Source: Pseudomonadota bacterium (GTDB lineage Bacteria; Myxococcota_A; UBA9160; SZUA-336). Taken from it: DNA of 64,000 bases. The DNA lies in NCBI GenBank assembly GCA_003247575.1, contig QJZC01000021.1:123951-187950 (forward strand), given 5' to 3'. The first letter of the stretch is position 1. The number at the start of each line of letters is the position of its first letter. Position numbers and translations under genes: made by a program. Below are positions 27,213-37,210 of the stretch, one piece after another. Under the pieces are notes generated by a model that did not search any database, was not told the DNA's origin, and worked only from the letters and a program-made list of their open reading frames with translations.

Positions 27213-28304
27213 CTACGGGCGCGCGACGTAGAATGCGTTGATCGGATGTTCGATGTCCAGGCGCTCGAAGCGACCGAACCCGGCCTCCTCCGCGAGCTCT
27301 CGAGCCAGATCGGCGTGGAGTCCAAGGGTTCCGAGGCCGGCGCCGCCGGGCTCGGACAGGGCGGACGACATGCAGGAGAGTACGGAGAATCCGTACATCA
27401 GGGCCGCCATCGGATTGCGCTGTGTATTCTCTTCGTAGGTCGGATGCGCCTTGATATCACAGATGAGCCAATGCCCGTCGGGGTGCAGCGAGGCGCGGAT
27501 CTGGCGGATCACCGCGGCAGGGTCGGTCATGTCGTGGAGACAGTCGAAGGTCGTGACGAGATCGAAGCGGGGCGTGGTCGGCAGTGGCTCGCGGCTCGGG
27601 TCATGCAGCTCGACGTTCGTGAGTCCCGCCTCGGCGACCTTGCTGCGCGCGCGTTCGAGCGCGTGGCAGGAGATGTCGTAGCCATGGAAGCGGCTGGCGG
27701 GGAAGGCCTTGGCCATCTCGATCAGCGCGACGCCGGAGCCGCAGCCCACGTCCGCCGCTTCGCCCCCGCGCTCGAGGGCCTCGCAGACGCCCGGCACCTT
27801 CGGCAAGGCGCGCGGGACCAACTGGCTGCGGAACCATGGAGCGAAGCCTCGCTCGATCCCAACCGCCCCCTCGCGCCCGAACGCGTCGTACGGCAGCCCG
27901 AGACCCGTGCGAAAGGATTCCGCGATTCGATCGAGCACGCCGATGTTCGAGGGCAGAGCCGCGAACGGTCCACAGCCGAATCCGGGATGCTCTTCGTCGG
28001 CGAGCACGCATGCTGCCTCGGCAGCCAGCTCGAAGGCTCCATCTCCTACGTAGTCGAGAATCCGCGCCGCTCCGAGCTGCTGCATCCACTCGCGTACCCA
28101 GCGCTCGTGCAGGTCCGTCGCCTTCGCCAGCTGGTGACTGGTCTGCGGACCTGCTCCAGCGAGAGCTCGAAACAGACCGAGTCGATCCCCGAGATGGATC
28201 ATCGCGGAGGTCACCGCTCCGGAGAGCGCTCCGAATACGAGAAAGGTCGTCTGATTCAGCTTGTCGCGATCCAGCTCTGTGGGTCTTCCGGGGGGCGAGG
28301 ACAT
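27213..28304 (-). CDS. Methyltransferase with N-terminal winged helix
   Basis: A 363-residue protein. Residues about 20-100 resemble the winged-helix dimerisation domain of O-methyltransferases (FGALSGAVTSAMIHLGDRLGLFRALA, QLAKATDLHERWVREWMQQLGA). Residues about 165-330 form a class I SAM domain with EAADVGCGSGVALIEMA, GYDIS and DLVTTFDCLHDMTDP. The combination is common in bacterial proteins annotated as transcriptional regulator/methyltransferase. The substrate is unknown. It lies between the ECF41-like sigma gene (17-bp gap upstream) and the ectoine-like trio, all on the minus strand. Confidence 0.8.
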   Translation of the reverse strand: MSSPPGRPTELDRDKLNQTTFLVFGALSGAVTSAMIHLGDRLGLFRALAGAGPQTSHQLAKATDLHERWVREWMQQLGAARILDYVGDGAFELAAEAACVLADEEHPGFGCGPFAALPSNIGVLDRIAESFRTGLGLPYDAFGREGAVGIERGFAPWFRSQLVPRALPKVPGVCEALERGGEAADVGCGSGVALIEMAKAFPASRFHGYDISCHALERARSKVAEAGLTNVELHDPSREPLPTTPRFDLVTTFDCLHDMTDPAAVIRQIRASLHPDGHWLICDIKAHPTYEENTQRNPMAALMYGFSVLSCMSSALSEPGGAGLGTLGLHADLARELAEEAGFGRFERLDIEHPINAFYVARP

Positions 28305-28321
28305 GGGCGCAGTCTACCAGA

Positions 28322-29515
28322 TCAGCCGGGGCCCAACCGACTCACTCCCGCTTCGCCAAGGCGCACGACCTGTGACAGCTTCTCCGAGGAGAGGATCGAA
28401 CAGATCTCGGCGATGCGGCCGTCTGGCGAGAGCAGTGCGATCGAGACGGCCCGTGGTGCGATCCCAGCTAGACCTCCGTCGAACTGGGTGACGTAGGCGA
28501 GGCCGCCGTTCAGCTCGCGCAGCTCGACCCGAGTTCGCGGTGCGCGGCGCGCGATGTTGATATAGAAGCGCGCGACCTTCGAGCGCCCGACGACCGGAAC
28601 CCGAGCTGCATGGAATTCACCGCCCGCATCGGTCCGCAGCACCACGTCCTCGGTGAGCAGCGACTCGAGTGCGCGGATGTCACTGCTCGCGATCGCGGCG
28701 AGGAAGCGCTCGAGCAGCTGCTTTGCGCGCGCGTCTCCAGCGCGTGGTTGAACCCGGTCGGACGCGCGAAAGGCTTGCAGCGCTCGACGCGCACGCGAGA
28801 GCAGCTGGCGCACGTTGGCTTCTCCAAGGTCGAGCGCCGACGCTGTCTCCTTGGTGTCGTACTGGAGCACATCTCGCAGCAGCAGCACCGCACGTTGTGT
28901 CGAAGTCAGGGCTTCCAGCGCGACGAGGAATGCATAGGATACGTGCTGCATGAGCTCGTAGCGGCCTTCGGTACTGCGGGGCTCGGCCGGCTCCCAGGGC
29001 ACCTGCGACGCGCCCGGATCGCGTGCGTCTGCGGTGAGCTCGCTGCCAGGAGGTGCGCCGCCCGCTGACGTGTCGATCGGCGCGGGCAGCCACGGGCCGC
29101 TGTAGGCGCGTCTGCGCCGCCTGCGCAGGTGGTCACGTCCCAGATTCATGGCGACCCGAACGAGCCAGGGGCGCCAGGGTCGGCGCAGATCCCGAGGTGG
29201 ACGCGACAGCGCTCGCTCGAAAGTGGCCTGCAGCAGATCCTCCGCATCGACTGCGGATCCGGTGAGCTGGTAGAGCAGCCGGAGGAGCAGGTTTCGCTCA
29301 CCCTGGAAAGCGCGCGCGAGCCCCTCGGCCGCAGCTTCCGGCTCCGATTCCAGCACGTTCCGCGCGCCGCTCTCGTCCGCGCTGCGTTCCCCTGCTGGGC
29401 CCTCGGGCTCAGGAGCCTCGTCACCCGTGCGCAAGCTGGCGCCCTCGAGTATGCGATTCGCGCGTCCGCTCTGCGGCGAGCTCTCCCGCTCGCTGGCCGC
29501 TCGCCAAGCTCCCAT
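28322..29515 (-). CDS. ECF41-like sigma factor with SnoaL-like C-terminus
   Basis: A 397-residue extracytoplasmic-function sigma factor: sigma2 (about 66-135, AEDLLQATFERAL), a linker with SGPWLPAPI that matches the WLPEP signature of ECF41, and sigma4 (about 195-245, KETASALDLGEANVRQLLSRARRAL). A SnoaL/NTF2-like C-terminal domain follows (about 262-397) with TDAGGEF and SSEKL in place of the DGGGK and NPDKL motifs. ECF41 factors lack an anti-sigma and are tuned by this C-terminal domain. They are typically linked to oxidoreductase genes, exactly as here. The start is uncertain: ATG 29515 overlaps the oxidase gene by 95 bases, and a TTG at 29449 is an alternative. Confidence 0.8.
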   Translation of the reverse strand: MGAWRAASERESSPQSGRANRILEGASLRTGDEAPEPEGPAGERSADESGARNVLESEPEAAAEGLARAFQGERNLLLRLLYQLTGSAVDAEDLLQATFERALSRPPRDLRRPWRPWLVRVAMNLGRDHLRRRRRRAYSGPWLPAPIDTSAGGAPPGSELTADARDPGASQVPWEPAEPRSTEGRYELMQHVSYAFLVALEALTSTQRAVLLLRDVLQYDTKETASALDLGEANVRQLLSRARRALQAFRASDRVQPRAGDARAKQLLERFLAAIASSDIRALESLLTEDVVLRTDAGGEFHAARVPVVGRSKVARFYINIARRAPRTRVELRELNGGLAYVTQFDGGLAGIAPRAVSIALLSPDGRIAEICSILSSEKLSQVVRLGEAGVSRLGPG

Positions 29516-30770
29516 CCGCGAGCCAGCCTTCCGAGCCGACCCAGTCTCCGGCGAGCAGGACGCGCGGACAAGCCTTCGCGAGCTCGTCCACTGCTGGGCG
29601 CCCGGAGAGTCCGCCGGCTTCTGCCAGAGGCAAAAGGTGGGACACCGGCACGTCGACCAGTAGCCGTTCGACCTCTCGGAGTGGCCGCCAGCCGGGCTGG
29701 AGGAGCTCGAGCAGATTCTCCAGCTCGAGCTGGACTTCACTGCGATCCATGCTCTCTCCAGGCTTCAGATAGCGTGCCAGCTGAAAGTTGGCCCCGCCTT
29801 GGGGAGCCAGGCCGCTCGCCTGAGAGTGCAACGAGGCATAGGTCGGGCGATCGATGCCGAGCGCGAACGTAGCGCTCGACCTGGGCAGCTCGCGCAGCCC
29901 GATCTCGAGGCAAGCGGCGCGCACCGGAGTCTCGAGGCCGGGGGTCTGCCGCAGGAGCTCGCCGGCTTCGGAGGGAAGCAGCCGCATGGCTTCCGCGGGG
30001 CTCGTGGCGAGGATCGCGACGTCGGCCTCGATTCGCTCGCCGTTTCGCAGCAGTAGCTCGACCTGCGACCGATCCGGCCCAGCTGGGACCAGCGCGCGAA
30101 CCCGCGCGTCTCTACGGATGTCCACGCCCTCCTGGGCGGCGCATTCGCTGAGCGACTCGATCAGACTCGACCAGCCTCCATGCAGGTATTCCACGCCGCC
30201 ATCGAGGGCGAGCTTCAGCTGGTCCAGCGCGAATCCCGCGCTCACTCTGTCACTGGCGTGTGTATACGTCGCAAGGCGGACGTAGGCGTTCAGCACCGCG
30301 CGCACCCCGGGCCGCGGGGCGTGTGCGTCCAGGAACTCGTCGAGCGTGCGCGTCTGCCAGGCGGTCGTGTCCAGTTTGGGAAGCCCCGCGAGGAACTGAC
30401 CGCAGGCCAGCTTGTCGCCAGCATTCAGGAGGGTCGTGGTGACCATCGACACCGGACCGACCGGGAGGCGGTGCAAGCGGCCGCCGCAGCAGGCGTTGGG
30501 TTCCGAGAGGTCTGGCGTGACCCCATTCGTACGAACGCCGAGTTCGCGCAGGACTCTCTGTCCGATGCTGCGCCGGTACAACGCGTGCGGCCCCATGTTG
30601 AAGGTGTAGGCACCGTCTCGACGGGTCCTCGCGCGCCCACCGAGCTCTGACGAGCTCTCGAGTAGCTGAACCCGCGCGCCACTGCGCGCGGCGTAGCAAG
30701 CGGCGCTCAGGCCGGCGAGGCCTCCGCCGACGATCGCGACGGATGCAGTCGAACTGCTGGATGGTTGCAT
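29421..30770 (-). CDS. FAD-dependent amine-oxidase-type oxidoreductase
   Basis: A 449-residue flavoprotein beginning with a dinucleotide-binding motif (VAIVGGGLAGLSAACYAARSG) and the second signature ELGGRARTR. The C-terminal FAD-contact block is LLAGDWVGSEGWLADGSLASG. This places it with NAD(P)/FAD phytoene-desaturase/monoamine-oxidase-like proteins; the substrate is unknown. GAGGAG sits seven bases before the ATG. The downstream ECF41-like sigma gene overlaps its 3' end, and such sigma factors usually control the linked oxidoreductase, so this is the likely regulon member. Confidence 0.85.
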   Translation of the reverse strand: MQPSSSSTASVAIVGGGLAGLSAACYAARSGARVQLLESSSELGGRARTRRDGAYTFNMGPHALYRRSIGQRVLRELGVRTNGVTPDLSEPNACCGGRLHRLPVGPVSMVTTTLLNAGDKLACGQFLAGLPKLDTTAWQTRTLDEFLDAHAPRPGVRAVLNAYVRLATYTHASDRVSAGFALDQLKLALDGGVEYLHGGWSSLIESLSECAAQEGVDIRRDARVRALVPAGPDRSQVELLLRNGERIEADVAILATSPAEAMRLLPSEAGELLRQTPGLETPVRAACLEIGLRELPRSSATFALGIDRPTYASLHSQASGLAPQGGANFQLARYLKPGESMDRSEVQLELENLLELLQPGWRPLREVERLLVDVPVSHLLPLAEAGGLSGRPAVDELAKACPRVLLAGDWVGSEGWLADGSLASGQRAGELAAERTRESHTRGRQLAHG

Positions 30771-30998
30771 CGGAGCACTCCTCGAAGAGAGCGGGTAGCG
30801 ACGTACCCGAGCGCATAATCTACGCGCTGCCCATACCACGCGCGTGCAGCGGGAAACGTGACAGCCCGGGTCGGGGGCTCGGGCGGCCTCTCCCGCGGGG
30901 TTGGCCGCGCTCCGGAGATCCGGAGCCGGGAGGTCCCGGAAGCGGGCGCCGTCTCCGTGTCCGAAATCGTCCATGAGGCGACCAGGAGGGCGGTTACC

Positions 30999-32471
30999 AT
31001 GCTCCGTATGCGCTCTATTGGCTCGGATCCGCAGCTCGACCCGCAACGATGTTACCAGGCGATGCGCGCGCGCGACCCCCGCTTCGATGGCGTCTTCTTC
31101 GTCGGCGTTGCGACCACCCGGATCTACTGTCGCCCCGTCTGCACCGTGCGGCTACCGATGCTGGAACGCTGTTCGTTCTACCGCAGCGCGCCGAGCGCGG
31201 AGCGTGCCGGCTTTCGTCCGTGTCTGCGCTGTCGCCCGGAGCTTGCGCCCGGACACGCGAAGGTGGACGCGGTCAAGCGCTTGGCGCACCGCGCTGCGGA
31301 GCGAATCCGCAGCGGTGACCTGCAGTCGGGTGGGCTCGAGTCTCTGGCCGCGGAGCTCGGATCGAGCTCGCGCCAGCTGCGGCGCGCGATCGAGAGCGAG
31401 TTCGGCGTAGGTCCCGTCGCGCTCGCTCGCACGTACCGATTGCTGATGGCCAAGCAGCTCCTCACGGATACTTCGCTGCGCATGGTCGATGTCGCGGTCG
31501 CCAGCGGCTTCTCGAGCGTGCGGCGCTTCAACGCGGCCTTTCGCGAGCAGTATCGTCTGAACCCTTCGGAGCTGCGTCGGCATCGCGGTGGGATCGAGGA
31601 GCCTGGCATCGTGCTGCGTCTGGGCTACCGGCCGCCCTTTGCGTGGCGTGAGCTAGTAGACTTTCTCGTCGGCCGCGGGAGCCCGCATAGCGAGCGCCTG
31701 GTAGACGGTGTGTACGTGCGAACCCTGACGGTACGGGATACGTCCGGTTGGATCGCGGCGACACACGACGCTGATCGGTGTCAGGTTCAGGTCGAAGTGG
31801 CTCCCGAGTTGCTGGAGTCGCTGATTCCTCTGCAGAAGCTGCTGAGGTCGCTCTTCGATCTGGACGCACATCCGAGTGTGATCTGCGCTCATCTGCGCAA
31901 GGATCCGCAGCTTGCGCCGCGGGTGGACCGATGTCCAGGGCTGCGCGTGCCGGGTGCGGTGAATGGTTTCGAGCTGGCGCTTCGGAGCGTGGTGGGGCAG
32001 CAGATCTCCGTCAAGGCTGCGTCGACCGTGTACAGCCGCATGGTGGAGCGCTTCGGCGACCCGATCGAGACGCCCTATCCAGGGCTCGATCGGGTGGGTC
32101 CGAGTGCCGTGCGCATGGCAGAGCTCTCTCTCCCGGAGCTGGGCGAGGTGGGTCTGACGCAGCAGCGGGCTTCGACGATTCGAGGTGTGGCCAGAGCGAT
32201 TGTAGACGGGAAGGTCGACTTCGAACGCGCAGAACCATCGGAGCTCGCGTCGCATCTGCTCGAGCTGCCGGGAATCGGTCCCTGGACGGCGAGCTACATT
32301 GCGATGCGAGGTCTGGGGGATCCGGACGCACTGCCTCTGGCGGATCGTGGCTTGCTACGTGGCCTCGAGCTGCAGCGTCCAGCAGAGCTCGAGGCGCGCG
32401 CGGTGGCGTGGTCGCCGTGGCGTGCCTACGCGGCAGTCCATATCTGGAATGATTCCACAGGGGGAGGCTAG
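30999..32471 (+). CDS. Ada-AlkA fusion: alkylation sensor and DNA glycosylase
   Basis: A 490-residue repair protein. Residues 15-90 form the Ada methyl-phosphotriester domain with four zinc cysteines (IYCRPVC: C44, C48; FRPCLRC: C75, C78). Residues about 95-200 hold an AraC-type HTH. Residues about 205-485 form AlkA 3-methyladenine glycosylase: LRSVVGQQISVKAA, the helix-hairpin-helix LPGIGPWTASYIAMRG, and the catalytic aspartate in LPLADRG (about D449). It senses methyl damage and probably activates its own operon. GGAGGGCGG precedes ATG 30999. The ogt gene starts on the base after its stop. Confidence 0.92.
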   Translation: MLRMRSIGSDPQLDPQRCYQAMRARDPRFDGVFFVGVATTRIYCRPVCTVRLPMLERCSFYRSAPSAERAGFRPCLRCRPELAPGHAKVDAVKRLAHRAAERIRSGDLQSGGLESLAAELGSSSRQLRRAIESEFGVGPVALARTYRLLMAKQLLTDTSLRMVDVAVASGFSSVRRFNAAFREQYRLNPSELRRHRGGIEEPGIVLRLGYRPPFAWRELVDFLVGRGSPHSERLVDGVYVRTLTVRDTSGWIAATHDADRCQVQVEVAPELLESLIPLQKLLRSLFDLDAHPSVICAHLRKDPQLAPRVDRCPGLRVPGAVNGFELALRSVVGQQISVKAASTVYSRMVERFGDPIETPYPGLDRVGPSAVRMAELSLPELGEVGLTQQRASTIRGVARAIVDGKVDFERAEPSELASHLLELPGIGPWTASYIAMRGLGDPDALPLADRGLLRGLELQRPAELEARAVAWSPWRAYAAVHIWNDSTGGG

Positions 32472-32966
32472 ATGATTCGATACGCTCGCATCGATAGTCC
32501 GCTGGGAGACCTGCTCGCGTGCGGCGAGGCGGGTGTGCTCACTGGGCTCTACATGGTCGGGCGCAGCCACGCTCCGGTGATTGCGCCGCATTGGAGGCGC
32601 GATTCGGAGTGCTTCGCGGAGCTGCGCGCACAGCTGGCCGCCTACTTTGCTGGCGAGCTCTCGTGCTTCCATCTGTCGATTCGTGCGCGGGGGACTCCGT
32701 TTCAGGAGCAAGTCTGGGAACGTCTGCGCGCCATTCCCTACGGCGCCACGCGAAGCTATGCGGAGCTTGCGCGCGAGCTCGGTAGACCGAAGGCGGCGCG
32801 CGCAGTCGGGCTCGCGAATGGGAAGAACCCGATCTCGATCGTGGTCCCGTGTCACCGGGTCATTGGAGCCGATGGGTCGCTTACGGGTTATGCAGGTGGG
32901 ATCGAGCGCAAGGCTTGGCTACTCCAGCACGAGGCGGTGCGTGCGGGGGACCGGACCGAATCCTGA
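32472..32966 (+). CDS. ogt: Methylated-DNA-protein cysteine methyltransferase
   Basis: A 164-residue suicide repair protein that moves O6-methyl groups from guanine to its own cysteine. The acceptor is in IVVPCHRV (C127), with the helix-turn-helix-like RSYAELARELGRPKAARAVG and the N-terminal SPLGDLLA. Its ATG directly abuts the TAG of the Ada-AlkA gene, so the pair is translationally coupled. Together they cover both halves of the E. coli adaptive response: Ada regulator/AlkA glycosylase in one chain and Ogt separately. Confidence 0.93.
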   Translation: MIRYARIDSPLGDLLACGEAGVLTGLYMVGRSHAPVIAPHWRRDSECFAELRAQLAAYFAGELSCFHLSIRARGTPFQEQVWERLRAIPYGATRSYAELARELGRPKAARAVGLANGKNPISIVVPCHRVIGADGSLTGYAGGIERKAWLLQHEAVRAGDRTES

Positions 32967-33077
32967 CGTGTCGAGCGTGCCCCGAGAGACTATGCTGACG
33001 ATCTCGATCGGCTGCCGACACTGTAGGGGCGGGTCGGACGCGATCGGATGTAGCTGTAGCTGGGGGTGGGGTTCGGC

Positions 33078-33770
33078 ATGGCAGATTTCAAGACGCACGT
33101 ATGTGGTGCGGCCTTGATCAGTGGATCCGCAGCCGCGGCCGTCGCGATGGTGTCGCCGGCGGACGAGGCTGTGGTCCTCGGTCTGTTCGGACTCGGTATC
33201 GTGGGCGGCATGTTGCCCGACCTCGACTCCGACAACTCCCTGCCGGTGCGCATCACGTTCAATGTCTTGTCGATCCTCGGAGGCTTTCTACCCGTCTTTC
33301 GCTTCGCCGATTCGCTCAGCTTGGTGGAGCTCGCGCTGCTCGGCCTGTCCAGCTTTGCCTTGGTTCGATACGTGGTCTTTGCGGCGTTCACGCGCTTCAC
33401 CGTCCATCGTGGGCTCTTGCATTCTGTGCCGTCCGCTCTCGTCTGTGGTCAGCTGGTCGCCTTGCTTGCCGACCGCTGCCTCTCCCTCTCTCCGCTCGTA
33501 GCGTGGATGTCTGCGGCCTTCCTGGGGGGCGGATTCCTGGTGCATCTGGTTCTGGACGAGCTCTACAGCGTCGATTTGATGGGGCGCCGCATCAAGCGGT
33601 CGTTCGGAACTGCACTGAGCCTCGGAAAGAAGGCGAACTGGCTCGGCACGCTCGCGCTCTATGCGGGCCTGGCGGTGCTGACCACGTTGACTCCGCCTGC
33701 GGACGCCTTCCTGCGGCTGGTGCGAGATCCAGAGACGCTCGCCGTGCTATCGGATCGCCTGCTGCCCTGA
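33078..33770 (+). CDS. YdjM-like membrane-bound metal-dependent hydrolase
   Basis: A 230-residue polytopic protein with about four to five hydrophobic spans. Conserved acidic/histidine motifs of the YdjM/DUF457 group are present: GGMLPDLDSDNS near the first loop, HRGLLHS, and HLVLDELYSVD. The histidines and aspartates suggest a membrane metal site; the biological role is not established for the family. In E. coli the homologue is LexA-regulated, but I see no SOS box here. ATG 33078 is favoured over a GTG at 33066 because of the upstream GGTGGGG. Confidence 0.75.
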   Translation: MADFKTHVCGAALISGSAAAAVAMVSPADEAVVLGLFGLGIVGGMLPDLDSDNSLPVRITFNVLSILGGFLPVFRFADSLSLVELALLGLSSFALVRYVVFAAFTRFTVHRGLLHSVPSALVCGQLVALLADRCLSLSPLVAWMSAAFLGGGFLVHLVLDELYSVDLMGRRIKRSFGTALSLGKKANWLGTLALYAGLAVLTTLTPPADAFLRLVRDPETLAVLSDRLLP

Positions 33771-33813
33771 GTGCACCCGTGAGCGTCTAGCACATCGGGA
33801 GTTCGCAAGTGAC

Positions 33814-33841
33814 CTGGCGCGGGCATCGCTGCACGCGCCAG
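33814..33841. terminator. Hairpin between YdjM-like gene and kinase
   Basis: CTGGCGCG and CGCGCCAG form a perfect 8-bp stem around a 12-base loop, 43 bases after the stop. There is no T run, so it may be a factor-dependent stop or another structure. Confidence 0.4.
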
Positions 33842-33922
33842 CCGGCTGGGTTGCGTACTAAGGACGTCTTGCGCGGATGCCGATGTCTCCTGAGTAGGCC
33901 ACCGCCCTTCTCGGAGTAGCAG

Positions 33923-36649
33923 ATGACCGAGCGCGACACATCCAGGCGGCGCACGGTCCTCGTGGAGTGTGCGACCTTTGCCTGCGTGCTGCTTGCCGCC
34001 CTCGTTGCGGCGTGTGCGCTCGTGGGGTGGTACACCGCCGACGTGCGTTGGGTGCGCCTGTTGCCGAGCGCTGCTCCCATGCAGCCCAACACCGCCGTGA
34101 CCATGCTCCTCGCATGCGCATCCGCGCTCTGCCTGGCGCTACGCTGGAGGATCGCGTGCGGTGTGTTGGGCGTACTGTACGCCTCGATCGGATCGCTGAC
34201 CTTGCTCGAGTACCTTCTTGGTTTGGATCTTGGCATCGACCGGCTACTGCTGCGCGTGGAGGTCATTGTCGGAGACCCGTTTCCTGGGCGTATGGCGCCG
34301 AGCACGGCCGTTACCTTCGCCTCTCTCGGCATCGGAACTGCGCTCTATGCGCTGGTTGGCCGGGCGCGTCCGTGGCACTGGCCCGCGCTGTTCTTCGCCC
34401 TCGCGAGTGGCGTCATCCTGATTGGACTCGGCGGATACGTGCTCGGCCTACGTCCAACCTACGCGTGGGGTCTGACCACACGCATGGGTCTGAACACCAC
34501 CTCGTGCTTCTGTCTGATCGCGCTTGCGATGCTGTCGCTCGCGATCGGTCGAGAGGCACGCGGCTGGCGGGATCGAACGAGTGGGCTTGCGCTCGGGTTG
34601 TGCCTCGCCATGAGCACGATCACCGCAGAGTGTTGGAACCTTGCGGACATGCTCGAAGCCCGCAATCTCGTGCAGCGAGTCGAGGCCGAAGCCGCTCGGA
34701 TCGCCCGCTCGCTGGACGCGGACCACCGGATCCGCGAGCGCGCGCTGGGGCGGCTCGCCAGGGTGGCGAGCGCGCAGGCGGATTCCGAGACGGCAGCGGA
34801 ATGGCGCGGGCAGGCGCTCGCGCTCTCGGGAGAGAGGGGATATGCGCTGGTCGCCTTCGTTCCCCATCGCGGGCCGAGCGAGCTGGCGGTAGGGAGTATT
34901 CGCAGCGGATCTACGCAGACGCTCTTCACCGAGCTGGAGATGCTCCCGCGACGATTTCGAGGGCGCCCGGGACTGCACGATGCGACGGATCACCTTGGCC
35001 GCTTGGTCTGGGTGTATGAAACCAGCGCAGTCGCATCGGACGGCAGCGTGCTGCCGACACCCGGCGCCGTCGTGGCTGTCGATACTGGATACAGCTTTGC
35101 GGTGAGCCTCTTGAGCGCGCTTCAGGACGACCTTCGGATCCGGATCTTTCGGGAGGGTCACGTACTCGTCCGCAGCGACCTCGGTGCTGCTGATTCGGCT
35201 CTCGCGGTTACGCATGCGCTTGCGAGTCTCGGAGACGACTGGCGACTGTCCTTGGCGCCCACTCGGAGCTACGTGCGAAGCGCCTATCCATTCGTCCCGA
35301 TCCTGGTGCTCGGCTTCGGGCTGCTGGTCTCGCTCCTGTGTGGCGCCACACTGCACCTCACCTTGCGCACGGGAGAGCTGGCTCGACTGCGTGACTCGGA
35401 CCTCAAGCGGCTCGAGCTCGTGCTCAATCAGCTGAGCGAGGGCGTGGTCTTCGCAAACCAGGTGGGCGAGCTGGAGTTCTTCAACGATCAGGCGCGCGAG
35501 GTGCTCGGGCTCGGCATCACCGATGCTCCCGTGGATCGGTGGCCGGACGTCTACTCGCTGTATGCGCTCGACGGGTCAGAGCTGATCTCCCACGAAGAGC
35601 TTCCGTTGGTGCGCGCCCTGAAGGGCGAGTCCCTGGACGATGTAGAGGTTGCCTTCAAGAAGTCGGGCAGCTCTCAGCTGGGAGTGCTGTCGGCGAGTGC
35701 GCGCCCGGTGTTCGATAACTCAGGCGCGCAGCGGGGTGGAGTCGTCGTCTTTCGGGACGTCAGCAAGATCAAGCAGGCCGAGCGCGAGACCGCGGAGATG
35801 GAGGTACAGCTGCGGCAGGCGCAGAAGATGGAGGCGATCGGTCAACTGGCGGCCGGAATCGCACACGAGATGAACACTCCGTCGCAGTACGTGAGCGACA
35901 ATCTATGCTTCATTCGCGAGTCGTTCGAGGACATTCTGGCGATTCTCGCGCAGCTCGATCAGCTTCATTCGCTGCCCCAGCAGGAGCCGGTGCCCTGGGA
36001 CAAGCTCGAGAGCCTGTTGAGTGCGGTAGACAAGGCAGATCTCGACTTCCTGCTCGAGGAGATTCCGTCTGCAATCGAGCAGTCGAACGATGGCATCTCG
36101 CGCGTGACCAAGATCGTTCGCGCCATGCGCGACTTTGCGCACCCGGGGTCGCCCGACAAGCAGCTCGTCGATCTGGAGAAGGCGATCTCGAGTACGGTCA
36201 CGGTCAGTCGCAACGAGTGGAAATACGTTGCGCGGGTCGAGACGGACTTCGCCGACGACCTCGACGAGGTCGTGGCGATTCCAGGAGAGCTCAATCAAGT
36301 GCTGCTCAACCTGATCGTCAATGCAGCGCACGCGATCGGGGACGTGGTCCGCGAAGGTGAAGAGAAGGGGACGATCACCATCTGCACCCGGCGGACCCCG
36401 CGCTGGGCGCTGATCACCGTGTCGGATACGGGATCCGGGATTCCCGAGGAGATTCGATCCAGGATCTTCGATCCCTTCTTCACGACCAAGGAAGTAGGGA
36501 AGGGCACAGGTCAGGGGCTCGCCATCGTGCGATCGATCATCGTGGACAAGCACGGTGGCGAGATCGACCTGCGCAGCGAGCCGGGCGGTGGCACGACCTT
36601 CGAACTCCGTCTGCCGCTCTCCGACGACGTTGGGGCTCAGTCCACCTGA
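33923..36649 (+). CDS. Membrane sensor histidine kinase with PAS
   Basis: A 908-residue kinase. About six N-terminal membrane spans (residues 10-225) lead to a periplasmic-type sensor region (about 240-455) and one further span near 460-480. A PAS domain follows (about 495-620). The phospho-acceptor helix has [15 protein letters not shown] (His648), and an ATPase domain follows ([46 protein letters not shown]). The HExNTPxQ box is shared with the next two kinases and differs from the usual HExNxP. It converges with, and overlaps by 13 bases, the receiver gene on the other strand. GGAG precedes the ATG. The signal is unknown. Confidence 0.9.
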   Translation: MTERDTSRRRTVLVECATFACVLLAALVAACALVGWYTADVRWVRLLPSAAPMQPNTAVTMLLACASALCLALRWRIACGVLGVLYASIGSLTLLEYLLGLDLGIDRLLLRVEVIVGDPFPGRMAPSTAVTFASLGIGTALYALVGRARPWHWPALFFALASGVILIGLGGYVLGLRPTYAWGLTTRMGLNTTSCFCLIALAMLSLAIGREARGWRDRTSGLALGLCLAMSTITAECWNLADMLEARNLVQRVEAEAARIARSLDADHRIRERALGRLARVASAQADSETAAEWRGQALALSGERGYALVAFVPHRGPSELAVGSIRSGSTQTLFTELEMLPRRFRGRPGLHDATDHLGRLVWVYETSAVASDGSVLPTPGAVVAVDTGYSFAVSLLSALQDDLRIRIFREGHVLVRSDLGAADSALAVTHALASLGDDWRLSLAPTRSYVRSAYPFVPILVLGFGLLVSLLCGATLHLTLRTGELARLRDSDLKRLELVLNQLSEGVVFANQVGELEFFNDQAREVLGLGITDAPVDRWPDVYSLYALDGSELISHEELPLVRALKGESLDDVEVAFKKSGSSQLGVLSASARPVFDNSGAQRGGVVVFRDVSKIKQAERETAEMEVQLRQAQKMEAIGQLAAGIAHEMNTPSQYVSDNLCFIRESFEDILAILAQLDQLHSLPQQEPVPWDKLESLLSAVDKADLDFLLEEIPSAIEQSNDGISRVTKIVRAMRDFAHPGSPDKQLVDLEKAISSTVTVSRNEWKYVARVETDFADDLDEVVAIPGELNQVLLNLIVNAAHAIGDVVREGEEKGTITICTRRTPRWALITVSDTGSGIPEEIRSRIFDPFFTTKEVGKGTGQGLAIVRSIIVDKHGGEIDLRSEPGGGTTFELRLPLSDDVGAQST

Positions 36650-37056
36650 GAACCTCGCTGGAGCAGCTCGCAGAGCCTGTTCCCGAGCAGGTGAGCGTCG
36701 AAGGGCTTCTCGAGGAATACGGCGCCGACTCGCTCGAAGGGGACGCGCTCGGGCGCGTGCGCCGATACGATCACGATCGGGACGTCGCGCAGCGAGCAAC
36801 CGCGCATCACCCTGGCCAGCTGCACCCCGTCGATGTCCGGCAGGTCGTAGTCGACGACCACGGCTTGCGGCTCGAGCTCTTCGAATGCGAGCAGCCCGCC
36901 CAGCGCCGTGTCGCGCGTGGTGATCTCGAAGCGTCCCCGAAGGACCCGCGTCATCGCTTCGGCACAGCTCTGATCGTCTTCGATCAGAAGTACGTGCGGG
37001 AGCTGCGCAGGGACCCGCTTGCTGGGTACGCGAGAGCGATCGTGATGGCGGCTCAT
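36637..37056 (-). CDS. Stand-alone response regulator receiver
   Basis: A 139-residue single-domain receiver: acidic pair LIEDDQS, phospho-acceptor Asp69 in VVVDYDLPDIDG, signalling Ser in IVIVSAH, and Lys in FLEKPF. There is no output domain, so it may act as a phosphate shuttle or sink or bind a partner. GAGGGA lies upstream of the ATG. Its 3' end overlaps the kinase gene at 33923, which is a plausible partner along with the kinase that starts divergently at 37211. Confidence 0.9.
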   Translation of the reverse strand: MSRHHDRSRVPSKRVPAQLPHVLLIEDDQSCAEAMTRVLRGRFEITTRDTALGGLLAFEELEPQAVVVDYDLPDIDGVQLARVMRGCSLRDVPIVIVSAHAPERVPFERVGAVFLEKPFDAHLLGNRLCELLQRGSQVD

Positions 37057-37210
37057 GGATCGTCCCTCGGGCGTGAGTCGTCACGTCTGGATCGACCTGC
37101 CGAGCGGCGAGCTTGAGCGCGGATCGTCCGCGCACGGCCCCTGGAATCATGCCCGCCGGCCAAGTTTCCGATGCTCTATGCAACCCTAGACTCATCCTCG
37201 GGAGACGCGC

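Noticed and set aside
27174..28496. 440-codon open frame on the plus strand
   Set aside because: It is antisense to the methyltransferase, whose SAM motifs are clear; its own translation is low-complexity and Arg-rich.
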